DNA of 41,582 bases. Source: Clostridiaceae bacterium UBA5444. Its GTDB lineage: Bacteria; Bacillota; Clostridia; Clostridiales; Oxobacteraceae. Positions 1 to 7,662 of the stretch are shown here, piece after piece. The translations under genes and the position numbers were made by a program. Every line of letters begins with the position of its first letter. The first letter of the stretch is position 1. The notes below the pieces were generated by a model. The model saw only the letters and a list, made by a program, of their open reading frames with translations, was not told the origin of the DNA and ran no database searches. The DNA is taken from the NCBI GenBank assembly GCA_002426575.1, contig DIRE01000027.1:21189-62770 (forward strand), written 5' to 3'.

Positions 1-323
1 GCATCTTCTCCGCCTAATTCTATTGCCACATCGGTTTTAGGTATATAATTTTCTATAGACTTTGTGCATGCAACAACTTCCTGTATAAATTCTATTCCAA
101 GCCACTTATTTACAGACAAGCCACCTGACCCTGTAACCATTACAGTTATATTGTCCCCTTTAAATCCTTCACAAGCGTCCATCAATATATCTATTATGCT
201 ATTTTTGACGTCTGATAGATGCCTTCTATATTTACTATAAACTACCTCATCGTTTTGATTTGTTATTACTACTTTTACAGTAGTTGAACCAACGTCTAAC
301 CCTAAATGAAATAATTGTGCCAT
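1..323 (-). CDS. 2-hydroxyacyl-CoA dehydratase activase, large form (N-terminal part)
   Basis: The gene begins at the ATG complementary to 321-323 and runs off the left edge, so only about 107 residues are visible. The start MAQLFHLGLDVGSTTVKVVI holds the phosphate-1 loop of the ASKHA (BadF/BadG/BcrA/BcrD) ATPase fold. VTGSGGLSVNKW and a closing AIELGGEDA are also typical. By family knowledge these ATPases drive ATP-dependent electron injection into 2-hydroxyacyl-CoA dehydratases through a [4Fe-4S] cluster. The N-terminal wording resembles the large (about 1400-residue) clostridial form more than the 260-residue HgdC/HadI form, but the cluster cysteines and C-terminal domains lie outside the window. 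The best Shine-Dalgarno run (GGGGG, complement of 349-353) is unusually far from the ATG, with a small hairpin between. Family call is secure; substrate unknown. Confidence 0.85.
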   Translation of the reverse strand, partial: MAQLFHLGLDVGSTTVKVVITNQNDEVVYSKYRRHLSDVKNSIIDILMDACEGFKGDNITVMVTGSGGLSVNKWLGIEFIQEVVACTKSIENYIPKTDVAIELGGED

Positions 324-681
324 ATCTATTCGGTAAAATACCGATTTACCCCCTTTTTTATTTAGTACAAGTTAAAGTATATTTATATTAAAGTATATTT
401 ACATAAATTGAATATTATATAAAGAGAATTATAACATATACGCCATATTTTTTATACCTCACATGGGTACAAAATAAATATCTTATTAACTTAAAAAATT
501 ATTGATTATTTTATTTAAAATATTATTGAAATATACAATCATATGTGTTATAAATAATTGATGTTTTATTATACAATATAAAGCATAATTATTTCCGCAT
601 ATTAAAAATCCTTTCTCATATTTGCGTATGGGGAGGGTTTTAATATTTTATAAAGAAAATAAGCAAGGAGTTGAGAAGGTT
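324..681. other. Divergent intergenic region between the activase and potA
   Basis: This is an AT-rich spacer of about 358 bases between two divergent genes. It contains a small palindrome (331-343), a tandem repeat of TTAAAGTATATTTA near 371-404, and a potA promoter candidate (526-554). An ATG-opened in-frame extension of potA begins at 622, but it has no ribosome binding site and I do not count it as coding. No RNA gene or riboswitch was recognised. Confidence 0.6.
526..554 (+). promoter_or_regulatory. Sigma-A-type promoter candidate for potABCD
   Basis: TTGAAA (526-531) is followed after 17 bases by TATAAA (549-554), close to the vegetative consensus. It would give an untranslated leader of about 120 bases before the potA start. 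Assigned by eye; the region is very AT-rich, so chance matches are possible. Confidence 0.5.
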
Positions 682-1764
682 TTGGAAAATTCTATGGTTA
701 AATTGGCTCACGTTGTTAAAAGGTTTAGTGGTGAAAGAGATGCAGCTATAAAAGATATATCTCTCGACATAAAAGAAGGAGAGTTTCTCACAATACTAGG
801 TCCAAGTGGATGTGGAAAGACTACAACTCTAAGAATAATTGCAGGATTTGAACATGCAGACAGTGGCAATGTATATATAAATAATGTAGAAGTATCATCT
901 ATACCAGCCTTTAAAAGAAATGTAAATACTGTATTTCAAAACTATGCGCTATTTCCCCATTTAAATGTTTTTGACAACATTGCTTTTGGATTATCTTTGA
1001 AAAAGGTTGACAAATTAGAAATAGAAAAAGAAGTAATGGAAATGCTTAAAATAGTAAAAATGGAAGGCTATGAGGCAAGAATGATCGATCAGCTAAGTGG
1101 TGGTCAAAAACAGCGTATAGCAATTGCAAGAGCAATAATTAACAATCCTAAAGTGCTGCTTTTAGATGAACCATTAGGGGCTTTGGATTTAAAACTTAGA
1201 AAGCAAATGCAATTAGAGCTTAAGCACCTTCAGAAAAAGCTTGGAATTACATTTATATTTGTTACCCATGATCAAGAAGAGGCCATGACAATGTCAGATA
1301 GAATATGTGTAATGGATAATGGCCTCATTGAACAGCTTGGAACTCCTGAAGAGATATATGAACAGCCACAGACAAAATTCGTTGCTGATTTTATAGGCGA
1401 TACAAATATATTTGAAGGGGTCGTATGTGAGACTCACAACGGCCTGTGTTCTATAAAACTAAAAGATGGACAAGTTGTTAATTTAATAGCTAAAAATTCA
1501 TCTATGGAAGATACTGTATGGTTTGCAGTAAGACCTGAAAGGATATTTTTAAGCCAGGAACCCATAGATAAAGGCTGTAATCTTTCTGTTCATTTAAAAG
1601 AAAGAACATATATAGGATCCGTGCTTAAAACTACTGTAACATTATTAAATGGAAGAGAAATAATAATTAGCGAACCTGCTGCAAATAGATTTGCTTTCAA
1701 AGGCGAGTCAGACAAGGTATATATAAATTGGAACTTAGACAGCACGGTGGTGATGAAATCATGA
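682..1764 (+). CDS. potA: Spermidine/putrescine ABC transporter ATP-binding protein PotA
   Basis: This is the ATPase of a polyamine importer and acts at the inner face of the membrane. Visible motifs in order are Walker A (GPSGCGKTT), Q-loop (TVFQNYALFPH), signature (LSGGQKQR), Walker B (VLLLDEP) and the H-loop (THDQEEA), followed by a TOBE-like C-terminal regulatory region from about residue 250. I place the start at TTG 682 because AAGGAG at 665-670 lies 11 bases upstream. ATG 694 is the alternative, and the longer opening at 622 lacks a ribosome binding site. It heads an operon with potB and potCD, and its stop overlaps the potB start. Substrate specificity (putrescine or spermidine) is inferred from the family and the binding protein downstream. 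Confidence 0.92.
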   Translation: MENSMVKLAHVVKRFSGERDAAIKDISLDIKEGEFLTILGPSGCGKTTTLRIIAGFEHADSGNVYINNVEVSSIPAFKRNVNTVFQNYALFPHLNVFDNIAFGLSLKKVDKLEIEKEVMEMLKIVKMEGYEARMIDQLSGGQKQRIAIARAIINNPKVLLLDEPLGALDLKLRKQMQLELKHLQKKLGITFIFVTHDQEEAMTMSDRICVMDNGLIEQLGTPEEIYEQPQTKFVADFIGDTNIFEGVVCETHNGLCSIKLKDGQVVNLIAKNSSMEDTVWFAVRPERIFLSQEPIDKGCNLSVHLKERTYIGSVLKTTVTLLNGREIIISEPAANRFAFKGESDKVYINWNLDSTVVMKS

Positions 1765-2663
1765 CACAAAAATCATTTAAAAAATTTTATAAAAATATAA
1801 AAGATAAATTAAAAGGCCAAAATGCAGGAGCATTTAAAACATTATCACCTGTACTTATATGGATGACCTTATTTTTTGTAGTCCCAATAATTATGGTTAT
1901 AATAGTAAGCTTTTTAACTCGCGGACAGTATGGGGGTATTGATTATAAGTTTACATTGGACAACTACATAAAGCTATTTAATCCTTTATATGCAGAAATA
2001 CTTATAAAATCCCTAATAATCGCATTACTGACCACATTGATATGTCTATTTTTAGGATATCCGTTTGCATATTTTATTGCTCGTTCTAAAAAGAAATATA
2101 GACACGTACTTATACTTCTTATTATATTGCCATTTTGGACTAATTCTCTTGTTAGAACCTATGCATGGATAATACTATTGAGAACAGAGGGAATAATCAA
2201 CACCTATTTGATCAAGTTTGGAATAATAAATACACCAATTAAGCTTTTATATAATAACGCTGCAGTAATGATTGGTATGGTATATATGATGTTTCCATTT
2301 ATGGTACTGCCCCTTTATTCTTCCATTGAAAAGCTTGACAGTTCATTGCTTGAAGCTGCAAGTGATCTTGGTGCAACACCAAGGAAGGTATTTTCAAAGG
2401 TAATACTTCCACTTACAAAGCCTGGTATTATGTCTGGATGCTTGTTGGTCTTTGTACCAACCCTTGGTTACTTCTTTATACCAGATCTTTTAGGGGGCAG
2501 CAAGGTAGTTTTGCTAAGCAATTTAATCAAAAACCAATTTCTATCTGCTAGAAACTGGCCTTTTGGCTCTGCAATATCTGTAGTACTTATAATTATTATG
2601 TTTATTATGATTGGACTTTACCTAAAACTTGGAGGAAATAAAAAGGACATGGAGGTGTTATAG
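1761..2663 (+). CDS. potB: Spermidine/putrescine ABC transporter permease PotB
   Basis: A 300-residue permease with about six membrane helices. The EAA loop (EAASDLGATPRKVFSKVILPLTKPGI) marks it as the ATPase-contacting subunit of a binding-protein-dependent importer. ATG 1761 overlaps the potA stop (ATGA) and has GGTGGTGA just upstream, which points to translational coupling; an earlier in-frame start at 1728 lies inside potA and is less likely. The N-terminus is longer than in E. coli PotB, with about 25 charged residues before the first helix. It pairs with the permease half of the next gene. Confidence 0.92.
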   Translation: MTQKSFKKFYKNIKDKLKGQNAGAFKTLSPVLIWMTLFFVVPIIMVIIVSFLTRGQYGGIDYKFTLDNYIKLFNPLYAEILIKSLIIALLTTLICLFLGYPFAYFIARSKKKYRHVLILLIILPFWTNSLVRTYAWIILLRTEGIINTYLIKFGIINTPIKLLYNNAAVMIGMVYMMFPFMVLPLYSSIEKLDSSLLEAASDLGATPRKVFSKVILPLTKPGIMSGCLLVFVPTLGYFFIPDLLGGSKVVLLSNLIKNQFLSARNWPFGSAISVVLIIIMFIMIGLYLKLGGNKKDMEVL

Positions 2664-2665
2664 GG

Positions 2666-4507
2666 TTGAAAAGTCAAGCTTCTAAAAGATTTGGGAAGAT
2701 ATATAGCTTTCTTATATATTTATTTCTTTATATACCAATACTAGTACTCATTATATTTTCTTTTAATGAGTCAAAACTAAATGCTACTTGGACGGGTTTT
2801 AGCTTAAAATGGTATAAAAGCCTTTTTAATAATTACAGTATAATGGAAGCAATGAAAAGCAGCCTTATAGTTGCCTTTGCAAGTACAATAATATCTGTTA
2901 TATTAGGTACTCTAACAGCTATAGGTATGTATAAATATAAGTTTAAGGGAAAGTCTGTAATAGATAGTATACTTTTTTTCCCACTTATAATACCTGAAAT
3001 AGTTATGGGTATAGCAATGCTTTCTTTTTTTTCTGTTTTCAAGATTTCCACTGGGCTTACAACTTTAATAATTGCCCATGTTACATTTAGTATATCTTAT
3101 GTTGTTATTGTGGTTAAGACTCGTCTTGAAGGATTTGATAAGTCTATTGAAGAGGCGGCAATGGATCTTGGAGCAACTCCTTTTGAAACCTTTACAAAGG
3201 TTACACTGCCAATAATTTCACCTGGAATTGTATCTGGTGCCCTGCTTGCATTTACATTATCTCTAGATGATGTAATAATAAGCTTTTTCGTTGCAGGTCC
3301 AGGAAGCAATACACTTCCTCTTAAAGTATTTTCTATGGTTAAGTTTGGCGTTACTCCTGAAATAAATGCTCTTTCTACAATATTATTAGTATTTACACTA
3401 GTTTTAGTTGTGGTTATGGAGGCAATAAACAGCAACAAAATAAAAAACAAAAGGTTTATAGCAATTATTTTATGTTCTATTATGTGTGTAGTATTTATAG
3501 GAGGAGGGGCTTTTTCAAAGTTAAATAGCAAAAATGCTGCAAAGGCTGAGCTAAATATATTTAACTGGTCAGAATATCTTCCTCAATCTGTTATAGACAA
3601 ATTTGAGGAAAACTATAATATAAAGGTTAATTATAATACATTTTCATCTAATGAAGAAATGCTTGCAAAGATCATGGCTGGCGGCTCCCAGTTTGATCTT
3701 GTAGTAGCTAGCGACTATATGGTAGAAGTTTTAATAAAGCAAAATCTTATACAGCCTATAAATAAAGACAATATTCCAAACCTTAAAACTATTGATAAGG
3801 ATGTATTAAACCTTCCATTTGATGAGGGTAATAAATATAGCGTACCATATATGTGGGGTGATGCATGTATCGCCGTGGATACTTCAAAGGTAGACTTTCC
3901 TATTAAAAGCTATAGTGACCTTTGGAACCCAAAGCTTAAAAACTCAATTGTGGTATTAGATGATCAAAGGGTAATAATAGGGATGGCTCTTAAAAAGCTT
4001 GGATATTCAATAAATGAAACAGACCCTTCCGCACTTTATAAAGCAAAGGAAGAGCTTATAAAATTAAGGCCTAATATTAAAGCCTATGATAGCGACAGTC
4101 CAAAAACTTTACTTGTAAATGGTGAAGCCAAGGTTGGATTTGTATGGGGCGCAGAGGCTTCATTAGCAAAAAGGGAAAACAAAAATATTACTGCAGTTGT
4201 TCCAACTGAAGGTATTATTTTGCAGCAAGATAATTTTACTATACCCAAAAGTGCAAAAAATGCAAAAGCTGCAGAACAGTTTATAAACTTTATATTAGAG
4301 CCTGAAATAAGCGCTGAGATTTCTAAAGAGTTTCCTTATGCAAACCCTAATACTGCGGCATATCCATATATGAATCAGGATATATTAAATGATATAGCAG
4401 TATATCCTCCTAAAGAAGCTGTAAGGAAGGGCGAGCATTTAAAAGATATAGGCCAAGCCGTCCAATATTTTGATAATTACTGGACGGAAATAAAAAGCAA
4501 TAAGTAA
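2666..4507 (+). CDS. potCD: Polyamine ABC transporter fused permease/substrate-binding protein (PotC-PotD)
   Basis: A 613-residue fusion. Residues 1 to about 258 form a PotC-type permease with an EAA loop (EEAAMDLGATPFETFTKVTLP). A further hydrophobic segment (about 264-282) then leads into a complete PotD-like binding domain from about residue 294 (LNIFNWSEYLPQ, then GGSQFDLVVASDYMV) to the end. The extra segment probably anchors the binding domain on the outer face, replacing a lipoprotein signal. The start is TTG 2666, with GGAGGTG at 2651-2657. There is no internal stop or frameshift, so the fusion is real in this sequence. With potA and potB it makes a complete importer with no separate binding protein. 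Confidence 0.93.
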   Translation: MKSQASKRFGKIYSFLIYLFLYIPILVLIIFSFNESKLNATWTGFSLKWYKSLFNNYSIMEAMKSSLIVAFASTIISVILGTLTAIGMYKYKFKGKSVIDSILFFPLIIPEIVMGIAMLSFFSVFKISTGLTTLIIAHVTFSISYVVIVVKTRLEGFDKSIEEAAMDLGATPFETFTKVTLPIISPGIVSGALLAFTLSLDDVIISFFVAGPGSNTLPLKVFSMVKFGVTPEINALSTILLVFTLVLVVVMEAINSNKIKNKRFIAIILCSIMCVVFIGGGAFSKLNSKNAAKAELNIFNWSEYLPQSVIDKFEENYNIKVNYNTFSSNEEMLAKIMAGGSQFDLVVASDYMVEVLIKQNLIQPINKDNIPNLKTIDKDVLNLPFDEGNKYSVPYMWGDACIAVDTSKVDFPIKSYSDLWNPKLKNSIVVLDDQRVIIGMALKKLGYSINETDPSALYKAKEELIKLRPNIKAYDSDSPKTLLVNGEAKVGFVWGAEASLAKRENKNITAVVPTEGIILQQDNFTIPKSAKNAKAAEQFINFILEPEISAEISKEFPYANPNTAAYPYMNQDILNDIAVYPPKEAVRKGEHLKDIGQAVQYFDNYWTEIKSNK

Positions 4508-4570
4508 TTATAATAGATTCTAGTCTCTCATCATATATTATTGTATAGATATTAAAAGGAGGGATAAATA

Positions 4571-5092
4571 TTGGATTTAAAAGAATGTAAGGTGGATCTA
4601 CCTTATCCTGAACCAATGGTTGAAGCAAAAAATACTTATTATGGTCAAATACTTATGGATGATTTCTCTGGATATGTAAGTGAATTTACTGCAATAAACC
4701 TGTATAGCTTCCAACACTTTTCTGCAGAAGAAAGCAATTATAAAAGCTATGCCGAAACAATAAAATGCATTTCAATTATTGAAATGTACCATCTTGAGCT
4801 TTTAGCTGAAACTATATTTAAATTAGGATTAGTTCCTAAGTATATGGGGTCTTACTCTACATGGGGGCAGCCATGGAATGGATGTTTTGTAGACTATAGC
4901 AGAGATATTACTGACATGATAAATATAAGTATTAAATCAGAAATAGATGCAATCAATAATTACAAATATCATATATCTTTAATAAATGATAAATATATAT
5001 GCAAACTACTTAATAGAATAATTTTAGATGAGCAAAAGCATTTAGAAATCTTTAATAAAGAGCTTAAAAAGGTTATGAAGCAGCAAAAATAG
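4571..5092 (+). CDS. Ferritin-like diiron protein
   Basis: A 173-residue, mostly helical protein of the ferritin/rubrerythrin superfamily. A full set of diiron ligands can be proposed: Glu38, Glu71 with His74 (EMYH), Glu124, and Glu154 with His157 (EQKH), arranged as in four-helix-bundle diiron proteins. There is no rubredoxin domain and no signal peptide, so it is probably cytosolic. The start is TTG 4571 behind a strong AAGGAGG. It lies 63 bases after potCD without a clear terminator between, so it may be read with the polyamine transporter. Its own terminator overlaps its last codons. Iron storage, peroxide reduction or oxygen detoxification are possible; the exact role cannot be told. Confidence 0.75.
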   Translation: MDLKECKVDLPYPEPMVEAKNTYYGQILMDDFSGYVSEFTAINLYSFQHFSAEESNYKSYAETIKCISIIEMYHLELLAETIFKLGLVPKYMGSYSTWGQPWNGCFVDYSRDITDMINISIKSEIDAINNYKYHISLINDKYICKLLNRIILDEQKHLEIFNKELKKVMKQQK

Positions 5093-5109
5093 CTGTTTCA
5101 TAACCTTTT
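5067..5109 (+). terminator. Rho-independent terminator overlapping the end of the ferritin-like gene
   Basis: An 18-base stem with one mismatch (5067-5084 with 5092-5109) and a 7-base loop is followed by TTTTCTT. The left arm encodes the last residues of the protein, and the TAG stop lies at the loop/right-arm junction. Confidence 0.8.
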
Positions 5110-5149
5110 CTTAATTGGCCTATAGGGTTTAAGTACCATGCTTTTTACC

Positions 5150-5178
5150 TTGTATAAACAGGGGTATGGATATATACT
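5150..5178 (+). promoter_or_regulatory. Promoter candidate for nagB
   Basis: TTGTAT (5150-5155) and TATACT (5173-5178) are separated by 17 bases, about 40 bases upstream of the nagB ATG and just after the preceding terminator. Confidence 0.5.
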
Positions 5179-5217
5179 ATAATATATTAGAAGATAAAAA
5201 AAGCGGGAGGTATTATT

Positions 5218-5961
5218 ATGAAATTTATTATTACAGAAGATTATGATGAAATGAGCAAAGTAGCAGCTGACATGGTAATAGAACAGATTAAAAATAATCC
5301 AGAAAGTATACTTGGGCTTGCAACAGGAAGCAGTCCAATTGGCCTTTATAAGCAATTGATTAAAGCTCACAAGGAAGGTCTTGACTTTTCAAAGGTTAAA
5401 ACATTTAATCTTGATGAATACTATGGTCTTACTCCTGATCATCCACAAAGCTATAGGTATTTTATGAATGATGTATTATTTAATCATATAAATATAGATC
5501 AAAAGAACGTACATATACCAAGTGGTATTGCAAAAGATGTGGAGAAGGAATGTAAAGATTATGATAAGTCGGTGGAAGATGCTGGCGGAGTAGATCTTCA
5601 AGTACTTGGCATTGGTAGGAATGGACACATAGCTTTTAATGAGCCTGAGGAAAATCTTGCATTAGGAACTCATCTTACAGGTTTAACAGAGAATACCATA
5701 AATGCTAATTCAAGATTCTTTGATTCTATGGATGATGTGCCTAAGAAGGCATTAACCATGGGAATTGGAACTATAATGAAGGCTAAAAAGATAGTACTTG
5801 TAGCATCAGGGAAGGATAAGGCTCCTGTTATTAGGGACTTAACAAGGCCTTGCTTGACTACAAATATACCTGCATCAATGCTTCACCTTCACAATGATGT
5901 TACAATAATAGTTGATAAAGATGCAGCATCTCTTATGAATGCTGATTGTGCTGATTGCTAA
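5218..5961 (+). CDS. nagB: Glucosamine-6-phosphate deaminase
   Basis: NagB converts glucosamine-6-phosphate to fructose-6-phosphate and ammonia in amino-sugar catabolism (cytosol). At 247 residues it has the usual Gram-positive length. The family motifs are the sugar-phosphate loop LATGSSP (about 34-40), FNLDEYYGL with Asp66, and GIGRNGHIAFNEP with His137 and Glu142. The start has a good GGGAGG 9 bases upstream. It has its own promoter candidate and lacks the usual nagA neighbour, so it may be expressed alone. The product fructose-6-phosphate is also the substrate of the pgi product further on. Confidence 0.95.
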   Translation: MKFIITEDYDEMSKVAADMVIEQIKNNPESILGLATGSSPIGLYKQLIKAHKEGLDFSKVKTFNLDEYYGLTPDHPQSYRYFMNDVLFNHINIDQKNVHIPSGIAKDVEKECKDYDKSVEDAGGVDLQVLGIGRNGHIAFNEPEENLALGTHLTGLTENTINANSRFFDSMDDVPKKALTMGIGTIMKAKKIVLVASGKDKAPVIRDLTRPCLTTNIPASMLHLHNDVTIIVDKDAASLMNADCADC

Positions 5962-6007
5962 ATTTGTTTTACTAATTACTTTTTGAAACTAGGGGATTAA
6001 TATTAAT

Positions 6008-6781
6008 ATGAAGAAAATACTATGTATGTTTTTATGTTTAATGCTTTTAACAGGGTGCAGCAGCAGTGATCCTGTTAAAAAGCCTGCACCAATTGATGAA
6101 GATGACGCAACTTCTGAAATACCTAAGGAAGAATCCATGCAAGCTAAAGAAGCTGCCAAAGGTGCAGAGGTTTCTATGGTAGATGGAAAAAAAGTTTTAA
6201 AAAATCCAGATAGTACATTAGTTCTAGTAAATAAGGAAAATGCTCTTCCTGATAATTGGGCTCCTACTGATCTGGTAGCACCTAAAGTAGCCTTTTCATT
6301 TAAAGAGGATCATCCAAGAAGATACTTAAGGAAAGAGGCTGCAGAAGCTTTAGAGGCCCTTTTTAGTAAAGCAAAGGAAGAAAGCATTATACTATATGGA
6401 GTATCAGGTTATCGCCCTTTTGATACGCAAAAGAGAATATACAATAACGAGGTAAATCAAGTTGGCGAAGAAGAGGCTAAAAAGAATGTAGCAATACCAG
6501 GCTACAGTGAACACCAAACAGGACTTTGTATAGATGTATCTAGTGAGGATATGGATTTTCTGCTTAAAGAAGAATTTGAAGATACAAAAGAGGGAAAATG
6601 GTTAGCAGATAATGCTAAGGATTTTGGATTCATAATACGCTATCCCAAAGATAAGGTATCTATTACAGGATATAACTACGAGCCATGGCATATTAGATAC
6701 GTAGGAGTTGAGGCTGCAAACTTTATTGTATCCCACAATATAACCCTCGATGAATACTATACTGAAGTAGCAAAAAAATAA
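6008..6781 (+). CDS. D-alanyl-D-alanine carboxypeptidase, VanY-like lipoprotein (M15)
   Basis: A lipoprotein of 257 residues: a short hydrophobic signal ending in the lipobox LLTGC (Cys17), a low-complexity charged linker to about residue 85, then an M15B peptidase domain. Zinc and catalytic residues can be seen as His169 and Asp176 in SEHQTGLCID, and Glu225/His228 in EPWH. By family it removes the terminal D-Ala from peptidoglycan stem peptides on the outer face of the membrane. The VanY family includes vancomycin-resistance enzymes, but no vanHAX genes are nearby, so a housekeeping wall-remodelling role is more likely. It follows nagB by 46 bases and ends at a strong terminator. Confidence 0.9.
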   Translation: MKKILCMFLCLMLLTGCSSSDPVKKPAPIDEDDATSEIPKEESMQAKEAAKGAEVSMVDGKKVLKNPDSTLVLVNKENALPDNWAPTDLVAPKVAFSFKEDHPRRYLRKEAAEALEALFSKAKEESIILYGVSGYRPFDTQKRIYNNEVNQVGEEEAKKNVAIPGYSEHQTGLCIDVSSEDMDFLLKEEFEDTKEGKWLADNAKDFGFIIRYPKDKVSITGYNYEPWHIRYVGVEAANFIVSHNITLDEYYTEVAKK

Positions 6782-6790
6782 AACTTAAAT

Positions 6791-6828
6791 AAAAAAATGT
6801 ACAGCATATCATATACTGTACATTTTTT
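6791..6828. terminator. Bidirectional terminator between vanY-like and yhfC-like genes
   Basis: AATGTACAG pairs with CTGTACATT, flanked by an A run on the left and a T run on the right, so it can stop transcripts arriving from both converging genes. Confidence 0.85.
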
Positions 6829-6836
6829 CTTACCTC

Positions 6837-7640
6837 TTACCAATTATCTCTTACCTGTTGCTTATTCTCTACAAAAAGTTCCTTTGATTTCAATATGAAT
6901 ATAAATGCAACTACTGCAGTTAATGCTATGTAGCCTTCAATTAAAAACAGATTGACCCCGTTTGCCTGCATAATCCCAAGTGGTGAATCAATTATCATAT
7001 GAAGAAGTATTGCATATACAACATATTCAAACTTTTCATTCTTTACTCCATACAGCACTAAAATAGACAAAGCTATCTGTAGGGTAAACGCAAATATTCT
7101 CTCTACCCCACTAATTGCAAAATAGTATGACGGGGTGGTTATAAGCTGATTTTTAATAGCATCTGTAATCTCTCTCTGGTTAATGGAAGGTGCAATGACC
7201 TTATCAAAATTACCTGAGTTAATAGAAAATGAATAATAAATATTATTAATACTAGTAATTCCTACTACTAATATTGCCTCTATTCCTCCATGTCCTATAC
7301 CAAAGGCAATACCATCATTTCTATCTAAATTTTCTTTTAATATATACTTAAATCCCACAAATCTTCCTAGCTCCTCAAACAATCCTGCAGTTAGTCCCAA
7401 AAACAGTGATATAAGTATTGAGTTTTCCTCCATAGATTTATACCACTTTTGTGTTGATAACAATTGGAGTATTGGAATTCTAAGTACTAGCTGTGAAACA
7501 AAGAACACTAAAACTCCGACAAATACTGGCTTTAGCGATATTTCCTTCTTCTTATAATAATAAATTGTAAGTCCTATAGGAAGAAAAAAAGAAATAATTA
7601 GTGATAAAAACATAAAAGCTATTGATGCCTGGTTAACCAT
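6837..7640 (-). CDS. YhfC-type glutamic intramembrane protease
   Basis: A 267-residue polytopic membrane protein with about seven to eight helices. The motif FEELGRFVG (Glu89, Glu90, Arg93), GHGGIEA (His117, Glu121) and a C-terminal LLHMIIDSP fit the YhfC family, related to the ABI/CAAX and PrsW-like membrane proteases in which paired glutamates and histidines form the active site inside the membrane. The start has GGAGG seven bases upstream. It is the last gene of an operon with an ABC exporter (22 bases after the permease). The substrate is unknown; processing of an exported peptide or a regulator is possible but not shown by the sequence. Confidence 0.75.
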   Translation of the reverse strand: MVNQASIAFMFLSLIISFFLPIGLTIYYYKKKEISLKPVFVGVLVFFVSQLVLRIPILQLLSTQKWYKSMEENSILISLFLGLTAGLFEELGRFVGFKYILKENLDRNDGIAFGIGHGGIEAILVVGITSINNIYYSFSINSGNFDKVIAPSINQREITDAIKNQLITTPSYYFAISGVERIFAFTLQIALSILVLYGVKNEKFEYVVYAILLHMIIDSPLGIMQANGVNLFLIEGYIALTAVVAFIFILKSKELFVENKQQVRDNW

Positions 7641-7662
7641 AATATCCCTCCATAATTTTAAT

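Noticed and set aside
371..404. Tandem TTAAAGTATATTTA words as an operator
   Set aside because: The region is extremely AT-rich and the two copies are short; no third copy or dyad symmetry supports a binding site.
622..681. ATG-opened N-terminal extension of potA
   Set aside because: No ribosome binding site before ATG 622 or ATG 628, the extra residues do not fit PotA, and TTG 682 or ATG 694 match the family start.
3097..3531. 144-codon open frame on the minus strand opposite potCD
   Set aside because: It lies wholly inside the permease region, its product is low-complexity and resembles nothing, and potCD is clearly coding.
6008..6781. VanY-like and (29208-30092) VanW proteins as a vancomycin-resistance cluster
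   Set aside because: They are 23 kb apart, and no vanHAX or vanRS genes are present; both families are common housekeeping genes in Clostridia.
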